Translations under genes and position numbers: made by a program
The notes under the pieces: model-generated
What the model saw: only the letters and a program-made list of their open reading frames with translations
The model's database searches: none
Told to the model about the DNA's origin: nothing
Assembly (NCBI GenBank): GCA_900315455.1
Contig: OMZE01000004.1
Coordinates: forward strand, 145,034-209,033
Length of the DNA: 64,000 nucleotides
From: an uncultured Prevotellaceae bacterium
GTDB lineage: Bacteria > Bacteroidota > Bacteroidia > Bacteroidales > Bacteroidaceae
Direction: 5' to 3'
Shown: positions 9,685-17,929 of the stretch, piece by piece
How positions within the stretch are numbered: position 1 is the stretch's first letter
Layout: every line of letters starts with the position of its first letter

Positions 9685-10379
9685 TTCGTCTCCTCCTTGT
9701 TCTCTTTAAGTTCGTCAACGAAGTTGTCGGGCACATCGGTCACCACAATGGGTCGCTGCCAACCCGAAGCAATGGCGGAATTCGAGAGGTTGAGTTCCCG
9801 CTCTTCCTTCGTCTGCTTGTGGTTGACACCACCAAAGAACTTCTCTACCTTTACCTTGCGCTGCAACTGCATCATGCCATACATAATGGCTTCAGGGCGA
9901 GGGGGACATCCGGGGATATAGACATCTACGGGAACGATTTCCTCAATGCCTTTCACCACGTGGTAACTTGACTTGAAGGGACCGCCGGAGATGGCACAAC
10001 CGCCAACGGCGATAACATACTTGGGCTCGGCCATCTCGTCGTAGAGACGCTTGAACACCGGAGCCATCTTGTGGGTGATGGTGCCGGCACACATAATCAG
10101 GTCGGCCTGACGGGGTGAGTTGCGGGTCACCTCGAAACCGAAACGGGCAAAGTCGTAGCGGGCGCATCCCACCGACATGAACTCGATGCCGCAGCATGAG
10201 GTGGCGAAGGTAAGCGACCAAAGGGAGTTGGACCGGCCCCAGTTGATGAGTTGGTCTAAGTTGCCAGTAACGACATTCACACCACCCTCATTAAGTTCCT
10301 CGATGAGTTTCTCCAGACCTTCATTGTCCTTGAACTCGTCGTAGGGAATACTCTTGATGCGTGGTTTCCTTACTTCCAT
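9681..10379 (-). CDS. nuoB: Complex I iron-sulfur subunit B (cluster N2)
   Basis: A 232-residue protein with the four N2-cluster ligands: Cys62-Cys63 (TSCCGIEFMS), Cys128 (VGGCAISGG) and Cys158 (YIPGCPPRPEAIM). NuoB donates electrons to quinone. The open frame extends further upstream to 10598, but I chose the ATG at 10377-10379: it gives a normal N-terminus (MEVRKPRIKSIPYDE) and overlaps only the last codons of nuoA by 10 bp, while the longer reading would run antiparallel to nothing and through nuoA in another frame. Confidence 0.94.
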   Translation of the reverse strand: MEVRKPRIKSIPYDEFKDNEGLEKLIEELNEGGVNVVTGNLDQLINWGRSNSLWSLTFATSCCGIEFMSVGCARYDFARFGFEVTRNSPRQADLIMCAGTITHKMAPVFKRLYDEMAEPKYVIAVGGCAISGGPFKSSYHVVKGIEEIVPVDVYIPGCPPRPEAIMYGMMQLQRKVKVEKFFGGVNHKQTKEERELNLSNSAIASGWQRPIVVTDVPDNFVDELKENKEETK

Positions 10380-10720
10380 TCCAACGCTCCTTTCCGCCAG
10401 GCGTAGGCCAGGCCAAATACGAGCACAAGAAGGAAGAATCCGATGCTGACTACTGCCATCACACCGAACTGCTTCACCACTACGGCCCATGGGTACAGAA
10501 ATACCGTCTCGATGTCGAACAAGAGGAAGAGGATGGCGAAGAGGTAATAACCTATCGACACGGGCAACCATGAAGACCCGTGCGTCGGAATACCACATTC
10601 GTATGGCTCACCCTTCAACTTGTTGTACGACCGAGGCCCAATCAACTTGGCGATGACGTAAGCCGCCACTACCAAGACAACTGCCGTCAAAATGACGGTA
10701 ACAAACAAAGTGAAATACAT
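10370..10720 (-). CDS. nuoA: NADH-quinone oxidoreductase (complex I) subunit A, first gene of operon
   Basis: The 116-residue protein has three transmembrane helices and the NuoA motif YECGIPTHGS with LFDIETVFLYPWA, the conserved acidic loop and helix. It is the promoter-proximal gene. Upstream (10721-11010) lie three repeat units with TACCTTTG boxes on the same strand, the likely source of transcription for all ten nuo genes. Confidence 0.95.
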   Translation of the reverse strand: MYFTLFVTVILTAVVLVVAAYVIAKLIGPRSYNKLKGEPYECGIPTHGSSWLPVSIGYYLFAILFLLFDIETVFLYPWAVVVKQFGVMAVVSIGFFLLVLVFGLAYAWRKGALEWK

Positions 10721-10794
10721 ATATATGTGTGTTTAAAATTGTATGCGCTTTCTGAGTTTGCTTTGATTATCCCTTAACACTGAGTTGCAAAAGC

Positions 10795-11010
10795 AGTGCA
10801 GAAGAACTCGTTCTTATGCCGAGGTGCAGCCTACCTTCGCAAATTTTTTGGCAAAGGTAGTGCAAACCGAGTGCAGAAGAACTCGTTCTTATGCCGAGGT
10901 GCAGCCTACCTTCGCAAATTTTTTGCAAAGGTAGTGCAAACCGAGTGCAGAAGAACTTGTTCTTATGCCGAGGTGCAGCCTACCTTCGCAAATTTTTTGC
11001 AAAGGTAGTA
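10795..11010 (-). repeat. Three tandem palindromic repeats (74-75 bp units) upstream of nuoA
   Basis: Units start at 10795, 10870 and 10944; the third is shortened at its distal end. Each contains two inverted repeats: AAGAAC-TC-GTTCTT and a longer one (about 29 bp, CTACCTT...AAGGTAG, 12 pairs with one mismatch around a T-rich loop). Copies differ at only a few positions, such as an extra G in the first copy and TC to TT in the third. Read on the minus strand each unit carries TTTGCAC-TACCTTTG. The units share GAAGGTAGGCTGCAYCTCGG with the array before thrA. Confidence 0.9.
10852..11007 (-). promoter_or_regulatory. Three candidate -7 boxes (TACCTTTG) for the nuo operon
   Basis: TACCTTTG on the minus strand occurs at 10859-10852, 10933-10926 and 11007-11000, once per repeat unit at 74-bp intervals. 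It matches the Bacteroidetes -7 consensus TAnnTTTG. I do not see a convincing TTTG -33 element about 20 bp upstream of any of the three, so which copies fire is unclear. The boxes are embedded in one arm of the long palindrome. Confidence 0.5.
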
Positions 11011-11164
11011 ATAAAAAGCCAACTAACCTAATAATAATTAAGATTTATTCGTTTTTTACTCAACTTTGGCAAGTAAAGAATGAATCGATGAAAAGAAAGG
11101 TTTTAATAAAGTGGGGGAAACAATAATGTCTTCAAAAATAGCAACAAAACAGGCGCAAGCCCCT

Positions 11165-12034
11165 TTAACTCCCCTTAGTATGGAAAGCCACAAGACCTTT
11201 CATCGGACTCTGCTCTACCCTATCTACTGCGAATCCTTCTTTTTCTGCCGCGCAGACAAACTGTTCGCGGAAATAATACGCCACACTTCCTATGGCACGC
11301 ACGGGCAAGTCACGACGACCGTATTGAACGAGATTACGGCGGAAAAATGTCCTAAAATTGTCAACCACAAGTTTACAAACCGCATCTTCTTCCAGGTGCT
11401 GGTAGATAAAACGGGTGGTCTGGGCAAGGAAACGGTTGGGAAGGGGTTCACGGTAGACTTTTTGGATGATAGCAGCCACATCAAGGCCTGTCTGCCGTTG
11501 ATATTCCTCATACAACCCCTGAGGAAGAAGTCCTTTGCAAAGAGAACCCAGAAAGAGCCGTCCCATCACGGCACCGCTGCCCTCGTCACCGAGGATATAG
11601 CCAAGAGGCGGGGTATTCTTCACCAGTTGATTTCCATCGTAAAGCCCTGAATTGGAACCTGTTCCAAGGATACATGCAATGCCTTCTTCAGCACCGAAGA
11701 GGGCGCGGGCGGCACCAAGAAGGTCGCCAGAAACCGTCACTTCCGGAGTGTCATAAATGCTTCTCTCATCGATGAACTTACTGCTAAGCAGTCGTTCCAA
11801 TCGTGGTATGGCTGTGGGCAACGCACCTGCACCATAATAATGCACCTGCCCTACCCCACTGACCAACCGCAGGAATTCATTGTCAAACTCCTCATCCAGA
11901 ATACGGACTATCTGCTCATCGGTCTGGTGCACAGGGTTGATGCCCTGTGTCGAGGATTGGGCTACGACACCATGTTCATCAACAAGGCACCAGTCGGTCT
12001 TTGTACTGCCACTATCTGCAATGAGGATCTTCAT
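11165..12034 (-). CDS. BadF/BadG-type sugar kinase, probable N-acetylglucosamine kinase
   Basis: A 289-residue ASKHA-fold ATPase. The N-terminus has the phosphate-1 motif (IADSGSTKTDW, residues 5-15), later GTGSNSGLYDG (phosphate 2) and GDEGSGAVMGRLF (the BadF/N-acetylglucosamine-kinase signature). Such proteins in Bacteroidetes are annotated as N-acetylglucosamine kinase-like; they would make amino sugar 6-phosphate in the cytoplasm. Substrate is inferred from family only. It stands alone between the nuo promoter region and the tRNA; the start MKILIADSG places the first motif at the usual distance. Confidence 0.8.
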   Translation of the reverse strand: MKILIADSGSTKTDWCLVDEHGVVAQSSTQGINPVHQTDEQIVRILDEEFDNEFLRLVSGVGQVHYYGAGALPTAIPRLERLLSSKFIDERSIYDTPEVTVSGDLLGAARALFGAEEGIACILGTGSNSGLYDGNQLVKNTPPLGYILGDEGSGAVMGRLFLGSLCKGLLPQGLYEEYQRQTGLDVAAIIQKVYREPLPNRFLAQTTRFIYQHLEEDAVCKLVVDNFRTFFRRNLVQYGRRDLPVRAIGSVAYYFREQFVCAAEKEGFAVDRVEQSPMKGLVAFHTKGS

Positions 12035-12122
12035 TTCTTGTTCTTCTTATCTCCAAAATTTCCTAAGGTTTCCCAAGTATTTCCATGACTTCCTAAGAAA
12101 CCCAGGTTTTCTAAATAATTAC

Positions 12123-12249
12123 TGGGACTGCGGGCTGGACTCGAACCAGCGACCTGTAACCAGGAGATATGAAGTATGACGTAATTGGTCCTTGGAAGGA
12201 AATTTCACCTCAAAAACGTTACCGCTCTACCAACTGAGCTACCGCAGTC
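12123..12249 (-). tRNA. tRNA gene with a 57-nt anticodon loop (intron-like insertion); identity undetermined
   Basis: Minus strand. Acceptor stem ACTGCGG (12248-12242) pairs fully with CCGCAGT (12133-12127), followed by C and an encoded CCA (12125-12123); G at 12249 could pair with that C. D arm: GCTC-AGTTGGTA-GAGC. T arm: GCTGG-TTCGAGT-CCAGC. Variable loop: AGGTC. The anticodon stem GTAAC (12222-12218) pairs with GTTAC (12160-12156), but the loop between is 57 nt (12161-12217) instead of 7. No 7-nt loop can be read without removing about 50 nt, and several anticodons are possible depending on the junction. All other arms are perfect and a good promoter precedes it, which argues against simple decay. 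Confidence 0.72.
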
Positions 12250-12284
12250 ATATATACAATTCTATTATCTTCGCTGTTGCGTTG

Positions 12285-12316
12285 CAAAGATAATGAATGA
12301 CAAATGAATCTCCAAA
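12285..12316 (-). promoter_or_regulatory. Promoter of the unusual tRNA gene
   Basis: On the minus strand, TTTG at 12316-12313 is followed after exactly 20 bp by TATCTTTG at 12292-12285, a full match to the Bacteroidetes -33/-7 promoter. Transcription should start near 12278, leaving a leader of roughly 30 nt before the tRNA 5' end at 12249. Confidence 0.75.
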
Positions 12317-12454
12317 AAAAACTGAACAATTCGTCATTTCGGGATATTCAGACTATTCAATTATGCAGACAATTAGGTTTTGTATTCTCTTCTTGCTCAG
12401 TCATTTTAACCATCATCTCCACGAAACATATCCCACATGGACACTTGGCGCACC

Positions 12455-13336
12455 TTAGTTCTTTCGATAATCGGAAGGCGATAACCCGGTGTCGTGTTTG
12501 AAATAACGGCAAAAGAAAGAATCGGTGGGGAAATGAAGTGCATCGGCTATCTCCCGGATACTCATATCGGTGGTGCGCAGAAGGGTCTTTGCCTCAATGA
12601 CAACCCGCTGCCGTATGTGTTCCATCGGGAGTTTTCCAGAGGCCTGACGTATCAGTTTTGAGAAATGTTTTGCGCTGATGCACTGCTTGTCTGAATAAAA
12701 CTGCACAGTACGTTCACGGGTGGCAAATAATTGAAGGTCGTCCAAGAAACGGAGGAAGACCTCATCCGCCCGTGATTCGGAACTGGAGACATGCCTCATC
12801 GGCATCTGGGGATGAGACAGGAAGGATGCCACAGAGACCGAAAGGAAGCCCCTGACGACTTCATCCCTCAAAGCATCAGAGGTGTCTTTGTATAAGGCCT
12901 CAATCTGATTGTAAAGGCTAAGATAGCGCTGCAGCAGGTTTTCGTCCAGATGCAGGGCCAACGGGATGGAACGATGCTCCAACCATGTACCCAACTTTTC
13001 AGCAAGCCGGCTGAACAACCACTCTTCTTCTGTAGACGGGAAAGCCATGGAAATGGTCGTAAGATTGCTAGAGTGGGCAAGGCTCTCGATAATGGATCCA
13101 TCCTGGATAACGACAACGTCTCCCCGTGTCAGTGTCAGCCTCCTCTGATTAATGCACGCCTTCAATTCACCTTCTATGCAGATAATGGCAGCAGTGAAGG
13201 TGAGTCTGAAAGGGAAAGGAAGTTGGGCAGGGGGAGCATAGTTGTTGCAAATATAAACGGACTGTCCTATAGCCATGCTCGGTTTCCTGGTGCGAAAGCG
13301 AGCGAGTTGAATTCTCGAGATTTGTCCTGGCAGCAT
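12455..13336 (-). CDS. AraC-family transcriptional regulator
   Basis: A 293-residue protein with a variable N-terminal sensor region and a C-terminal AraC double helix-turn-helix (from about residue 195: ISAKHFSKLIRQASGKLP, then MSIREIADALHFPTDSFFCRYFKHDTG as the second recognition part). The end LSPSDYRKN is the usual AraC terminus. It is divergent from the GH5/GH106-like gene at 13573, the obvious candidate target. The first ATG (13336) lies only a few bases from the predicted transcription start; Met21 (MAIGQSVYI, 13276) is an alternative start. Confidence 0.9.
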   Translation of the reverse strand: MLPGQISRIQLARFRTRKPSMAIGQSVYICNNYAPPAQLPFPFRLTFTAAIICIEGELKACINQRRLTLTRGDVVVIQDGSIIESLAHSSNLTTISMAFPSTEEEWLFSRLAEKLGTWLEHRSIPLALHLDENLLQRYLSLYNQIEALYKDTSDALRDEVVRGFLSVSVASFLSHPQMPMRHVSSSESRADEVFLRFLDDLQLFATRERTVQFYSDKQCISAKHFSKLIRQASGKLPMEHIRQRVVIEAKTLLRTTDMSIREIADALHFPTDSFFCRYFKHDTGLSPSDYRKN

Positions 13337-13352
13337 ATGGTCGATTTTTCGC

Positions 13353-13383
13353 CAAAGGTAGATATTTGTACCGATTTCAGCAA
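13353..13383 (-). promoter_or_regulatory. Promoter of the AraC-type regulator
   Basis: On the minus strand TTG at 13383-13381 is followed after 20 bp by TACCTTTG at 13360-13353, a Bacteroidetes-type promoter. The first in-frame ATG is only about 16 bp below the -7 box, so translation may start at the later ATG (13276) or the mRNA may be almost leaderless. Confidence 0.55.
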
Positions 13384-13457
13384 GGATTTGGTTGAAAAAG
13401 CGAGTTATTTGACATTAATTGCGGACAATAGATAATGCCTTTTCAGAAATGAAAGTG

Positions 13458-13465
13458 TATTTTTG
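13458..13465 (+). promoter_or_regulatory. Candidate -7 box for the GH5/GH106-like gene
   Basis: TATTTTTG matches TAnnTTTG and lies 107 bp before the ATG at 13573. No clear -33 TTTG is present at the right distance, which would fit a promoter that needs an activator such as the divergent AraC protein. Confidence 0.4.
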
Positions 13466-13572
13466 CATAGTGAAACCATAGAACATGTTTGACATGAAAA
13501 GAGCAACGCTTTTCCTGTCTGCATTTCTCTTCTCCGTGACTACAAAATTGAAAACTGCACATATAAGAAAAA

Positions 13573-16500
13573 ATGAAAAGAAATCTGTTTATTCTCATTG
13601 TTGCTTTAGTTTCCTTGTCGGCCATTGCACAAAACAAGGAAACTACATCGGCCCTTAAGCCGGTAAACATCACCCAACTGGAAGGGACTTGGTATGGCCT
13701 GTACATGGGCAGCCAGGCTTCCGTCACCTTCAGCAAAGACGAAACCTATGCCATCTGGAATGAGGCATTCTCGCAGATGAACATTGCGGGCTCCTATGCC
13801 TTGAATGGCAATACGCTTTCTCTCGGAGGCATTCCTGGAATGGACGGTAAAGGTATTGTATCAGTTGATGGAGACACGATGGACCTATTGGTGGTTTTCG
13901 GTGCACAAGGCATGGTACAGGCCCCGGCCTCGTTCGATGACGGCATCGGCAATCCTGCTGCCATGAGGTTGCACTTGAGCCGCGACAAAAAGGTTTTCAA
14001 CCAGGCTTCCACACCGGTAAATGCCCCCGCTAAGGCATATTTGGCTTTTGAACGCAACATGCGTCTTGGAAAAGGCATCAATCTGAATTCTGTTCTTGAC
14101 GGCGTCAGAGATGGGCAGCCCCTCAAACAAGGAAGCATCAAGGCAATTGCTTCCCAGGGCTTTAACAGTGTACGCATCCCTATCCGCTGGGGAGCCCACA
14201 CTCTCCAGAAAGTTCCCAATACCATTGACCCTGACTTTTTTAAAAAAGTGGATGGCATAGTGAATGAATGTCTGGAAAATGGTCTGGCCGTAATATTGGA
14301 CAACCATTACTATCCGGTCATATCCTTCGGATTTGAATCGCAGGACCTTTCTTATGAGGAGAACATCGACCGCCTGTATAGCATTTGGGAGCAACTGTCC
14401 GCACACTACAAGGACTATGCCGACGAGAGCATCTACTTCGGCATCATGAACGAGCCCAGTCTACAGTTGGAACCTTCACGCTGGAACGAAATCGTAGCCG
14501 AATGCGTGAAAAGGATTCGCAAGGACAATCCCGGCAAGACCATCATGGTAGCCACACCATCTCTGGGTCAGCACTGGACCATCGGTCTGCTGGATTTTCC
14601 TGAAGATGAATGGAATCTGATTGTTGACACCCACTATTATCTGCCTCAGACTTTTACACATCAAGGCATTGCTTTCGCAATGGCAGAAGGGTCTTTGGGA
14701 ACGCCATGGACTGGAAACGCCATGGAGAAGGCCCCTATTGCCCACGACATGGACTTTCTTGCGGCCTGGAGCAAGCGCAACGCCCGCCCGGTGGACATCG
14801 GAGAGTTTGGTGTTTGCGACAATGCCGACGACGCATCCAGGAATGCCTATCTGAGTTTTGTGAGCAGTGAGATATCCAAACATGGTTTTTCCTTCCATCT
14901 GTGGGCCTATTTCCGCGACACCTTTGGCATTTATGACGAAGATTCCGAGAAGTGGAACCAAGGTATCTTGGATGCACTTCAACTGAAAAATGAAGACTTT
15001 CAGTCCTCCTTCAAGAATCCGCCCCTCTCCTATGCACCGTTCGTGCGCTGGTGGTGGCCGGGCAATGATGTGGAAACAAATGAACTTCAAAGGGAGATGA
15101 ATCTCTTCGCCCGCCATCACATCGGCGGCGTGGAAATCCAGTCGTTTGCATTGGTCGTGCCTCCTCCCATGGACCGGATGGCGCAAATCATGAGTTTTGA
15201 CACCGAAGCCTATTATTCCAATCTGAAGACGGTGATGGAAGCAGCACAGCGGAACGGCATGACAGTGGACCTGACCAACGGCAGCGGCTGGCCGGCATCC
15301 GGCTCCCATATCTCGGAGGCAGAGGAAAACCGCTCGCTACAATACGGAATGGCCGTCATCCCGGCAGAGGGCGGCACACTGGAGATTCCAAGGTCTGAAC
15401 GGCAGGACAGCAAGTTTGCTGAACTTGTGGGACTGCTGGAGGCAGAGGTGTCTGAACCAACTGCCGACGGTTCACGGAAGATTCAAAAGGTGAAGAAGGT
15501 GAACAGCGCCTCTTTCGCCCCAAGAAAAGCCGCTGCCGGATTCCAGCGTGTTCTCATCGCGCTTTGGAACGTACCTTCGCAGGAAACGAACATGATTGTG
15601 GCCAAAGCAGATGCAGGGAACGTGATGGACCATTTCGACACCGATGTTCTCCGGAAGAATTACGATCATTATTTCGGGGCGGCTACTGGACTGGACGCGT
15701 ATTACGGAAAACCGTTTCGTGCCTTCTTCAACGACAGTTATGAGTTCAAGGTAGACCGGCACATCACGGCAGATTTCGGTGAAGTCTTCCAACGCCGCCG
15801 GGGATATGACCCGTTACCCTGGATGCCTGCCAATATCTGGTACGGCTACAACAACATGTATGATAACGGGCATGCGGCTCCAGAGTTTCGTTTCGGCGAA
15901 GAAGACTGGCGCCTCCGCTACGACTACGACCTGACCGTCAGCGACCTGGCACGAAAACATCTTCTCAAAGGTTCCTCTTCGTGGGCGCATGAGCACGGGC
16001 TGCTGCACCGCACCCAAGCCTATGGCCTGCCCATGGACTATATGGGAGCCGCAGGTGATGCCGATATACCAGAGACAGAGAACATGATTTTCGGTGGAGG
16101 AAGCGAAGGAGGCCTGAAAATGGTTTCTTCAGGGGCTATGCTATACAACAGGCCACTCGTCAGCGCAGAATCAGGAGTCCATATCAACCGTGCCCTGATG
16201 GTTACGCCCCAAAAACTGCGCTCCATTGCCGACAAACTCCTCTCCTGCGGTATCAACCAGATTATCTGGCATGGTTCTCCCTACAAATATGAAGTGGCTG
16301 GCAATCCCTGGCAACCCTTCTACAATTCCACAATCGGGGTCAACTTCTCCTCTGACCTTAGTGAAGAAAACGTCTTCTGGGACGAACTGGCAGAGGTGAA
16401 CCAATATGTGCAGCGGGCTCAGTATCTGATGCGCAGCGGGAAGGCCGAAGCCGACATCCTTGTATATTATCCCTTCCTGGAATACAGCAGCAGCGTGAAG

Positions 16501-17676
16501 AACCCGGAGGAAATCCTCTACTATGGAATGCTTCCCGAGACGGAACCCGGGACCGACAACGAGCAGGCTGCTCCAAAAGATGTTGTCAGCAAGTGGCTGA
16601 GCGACGTATGGCCAGTCTTGAACGAACTGGAAAGACGCGGACTCACTTGGGCATGGGTCAATGACGAATCCCTGCAGGAAATGACAGCAACTCCCGACGG
16701 ACAACTGCTTATCCGCGGCAACAACTACAACGGACTTGTATTGTTCAACCTTCCGTGGATACAAATGCAAACTGCCCAAAACCTCCAGCAGCAATCTACG
16801 GCTAATCTACTGATTATCGGCGACCTGCCAGTCAAGCAGCCCTCCTTCAAGGATTATGCGAAGAACGACAGGAAAACCGCCAAACTGATGAAGAAAGTGG
16901 CAGCCGGGAAACATGTCTGCAACAGCGTTCACGACTGGGCGGTTTCGACTCCTCTGGCAACGGTGGACGGTGGAGAACGGGTCAGGATGGCCCGTCGGCG
17001 GATTTCAGATAACGAACTGGTTCAACTCTATTGGAACGTAGACAACCGTTGGAAGGAAATCAGCATCCAGACCGACGATGCCCCCTATGTCTATTGGCTT
17101 AATGCCGAAGACGGAAGTGTGACAACCGCAGACAGGACTTCTTCCGGTGAAATCAAAGGCATGCTTCCTCCGCTTTCAACCCGATTCCTTTTCATCACGA
17201 ACACCCCGATTACGGAAGCGCAAACAGCCATTCCAGCCGCCACTCCAAAATCCTCTATCGAACTGGGAAAATGGACGCTTCAACTCGGAGAAAAAGTCAT
17301 CAACGACGCTCAACTGGAGGATTGGCGGAATATTCCGCAACTGGCCGACTCCTGCGGTGAATCTGTTTACACCAGCCGATTCTCACTGGAAAAGACCGCC
17401 CCAAGATACGTTCTCGACTTGGGAGAAGTCTACTACACCGCCGAAGTATCCATCAATGGCAATGCTGTTGGAAAACGTATCTGGAAACCATTCAGGTTCG
17501 ACATTACAGACTATGTGAAAAACGGAGAGAACATCCTGGAAATCCGCGTGAAAGCATCCGACTATAACACGAAGGTTCTACGCGGCCGTGAGGGCGATGC
17601 CACATTCTCCTCCATAGCGAACTCCGGGCGCATGGCCAATGGACTGAAAGGCCCGGTGCAGATTTCCTATGAGTAA
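13573..17676 (+). CDS. Secreted two-enzyme fusion: GH5 glycosidase + GH106-like glycoside hydrolase
   Basis: 1367 residues. Residues 1-20 are a signal peptide. Residues 33 to about 135 look like a small lipocalin-like beta domain (LEGTWYGLYMGSQASVTFS). Residues about 160-470 are a GH5 (cellulase-type) barrel: acid/base Glu294 in IMNEPS and nucleophile Glu411 in VDIGEFGVC. From about 485 a second enzyme begins with APFVRWWWPGNDV and GGVEIQSFALV, then DLTNGSGWPASGSHIS, resembling GH106 alpha-L-rhamnosidase-related proteins. The last 150 residues (YTSRFSLEKTAPRYVLDLGE onward) are a jelly-roll sugar-binding domain as in GH2/GH106. The two activities suggest stepwise attack on one branched glycan. 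No SusC/SusD pair is nearby. Confidence 0.8.
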   Translation: MKRNLFILIVALVSLSAIAQNKETTSALKPVNITQLEGTWYGLYMGSQASVTFSKDETYAIWNEAFSQMNIAGSYALNGNTLSLGGIPGMDGKGIVSVDGDTMDLLVVFGAQGMVQAPASFDDGIGNPAAMRLHLSRDKKVFNQASTPVNAPAKAYLAFERNMRLGKGINLNSVLDGVRDGQPLKQGSIKAIASQGFNSVRIPIRWGAHTLQKVPNTIDPDFFKKVDGIVNECLENGLAVILDNHYYPVISFGFESQDLSYEENIDRLYSIWEQLSAHYKDYADESIYFGIMNEPSLQLEPSRWNEIVAECVKRIRKDNPGKTIMVATPSLGQHWTIGLLDFPEDEWNLIVDTHYYLPQTFTHQGIAFAMAEGSLGTPWTGNAMEKAPIAHDMDFLAAWSKRNARPVDIGEFGVCDNADDASRNAYLSFVSSEISKHGFSFHLWAYFRDTFGIYDEDSEKWNQGILDALQLKNEDFQSSFKNPPLSYAPFVRWWWPGNDVETNELQREMNLFARHHIGGVEIQSFALVVPPPMDRMAQIMSFDTEAYYSNLKTVMEAAQRNGMTVDLTNGSGWPASGSHISEAEENRSLQYGMAVIPAEGGTLEIPRSERQDSKFAELVGLLEAEVSEPTADGSRKIQKVKKVNSASFAPRKAAAGFQRVLIALWNVPSQETNMIVAKADAGNVMDHFDTDVLRKNYDHYFGAATGLDAYYGKPFRAFFNDSYEFKVDRHITADFGEVFQRRRGYDPLPWMPANIWYGYNNMYDNGHAAPEFRFGEEDWRLRYDYDLTVSDLARKHLLKGSSSWAHEHGLLHRTQAYGLPMDYMGAAGDADIPETENMIFGGGSEGGLKMVSSGAMLYNRPLVSAESGVHINRALMVTPQKLRSIADKLLSCGINQIIWHGSPYKYEVAGNPWQPFYNSTIGVNFSSDLSEENVFWDELAEVNQYVQRAQYLMRSGKAEADILVYYPFLEYSSSVKNPEEILYYGMLPETEPGTDNEQAAPKDVVSKWLSDVWPVLNELERRGLTWAWVNDESLQEMTATPDGQLLIRGNNYNGLVLFNLPWIQMQTAQNLQQQSTANLLIIGDLPVKQPSFKDYAKNDRKTAKLMKKVAAGKHVCNSVHDWAVSTPLATVDGGERVRMARRRISDNELVQLYWNVDNRWKEISIQTDDAPYVYWLNAEDGSVTTADRTSSGEIKGMLPPLSTRFLFITNTPITEAQTAIPAATPKSSIELGKWTLQLGEKVINDAQLEDWRNIPQLADSCGESVYTSRFSLEKTAPRYVLDLGEVYYTAEVSINGNAVGKRIWKPFRFDITDYVKNGENILEIRVKASDYNTKVLRGREGDATFSSIANSGRMANGLKGPVQISYE

Positions 17677-17693
17677 TAAAGGTATGCATACCC

Positions 17694-17839
17694 CAGTTCG
17701 GGATAAGAATTTCTGATTTTTGTCAGCGGTAATCATGAGCACATTCTATTTCCCTTTTATAAGTAACTGATAATCACCTAAAAAAGGGAAAAAGTATCTC
17801 GATTACCATCTATTTGGAGAATTCTCTTATCCCGAACTG
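17694..17839. mobile_element. MITE-like element with 15-bp terminal inverted repeats
   Basis: CAGTTCGGGATAAGA at 17694-17708 is repeated inverted and perfectly at 17825-17839. The identity continues a few bases inward if one gap is allowed. The 146-bp interval has no open frame. Such ends without a transposase suggest a miniature inverted-repeat element mobilised in trans. A 12-bp palindrome (GGTATGCATACC, 17681-17692) abuts the left end. I see no obvious target-site duplication. Confidence 0.6.
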
Positions 17840-17929
17840 AGGTAGCAGTACTTTTCATAAAGACCTCCCTACTCGTCTTGCCTCATATTTGGTGCTACAA
17901 GCAGCATCCAAACCTGAAAAAGCCCAAAT

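Noticed and set aside
414-9921. Long plus-strand open frames opposite nuo genes (for example 414-1802, 3773-5593, 8104-9921).
   Set aside because: They mirror the minus-strand genes; the products are rich in His/Glu/Gly/Arg without any motif, and the minus strand encodes complete complex I subunits.
10380-10598. N-terminal extension of nuoB to 10598.
   Set aside because: It lies within nuoA in another frame and gives an N-terminus unlike NuoB; the ATG at 10379 fits the family.
12161-12217. Group I self-splicing intron in the tRNA.
   Set aside because: About 50 extra nucleotides cannot hold a group I core (over 200 nt).
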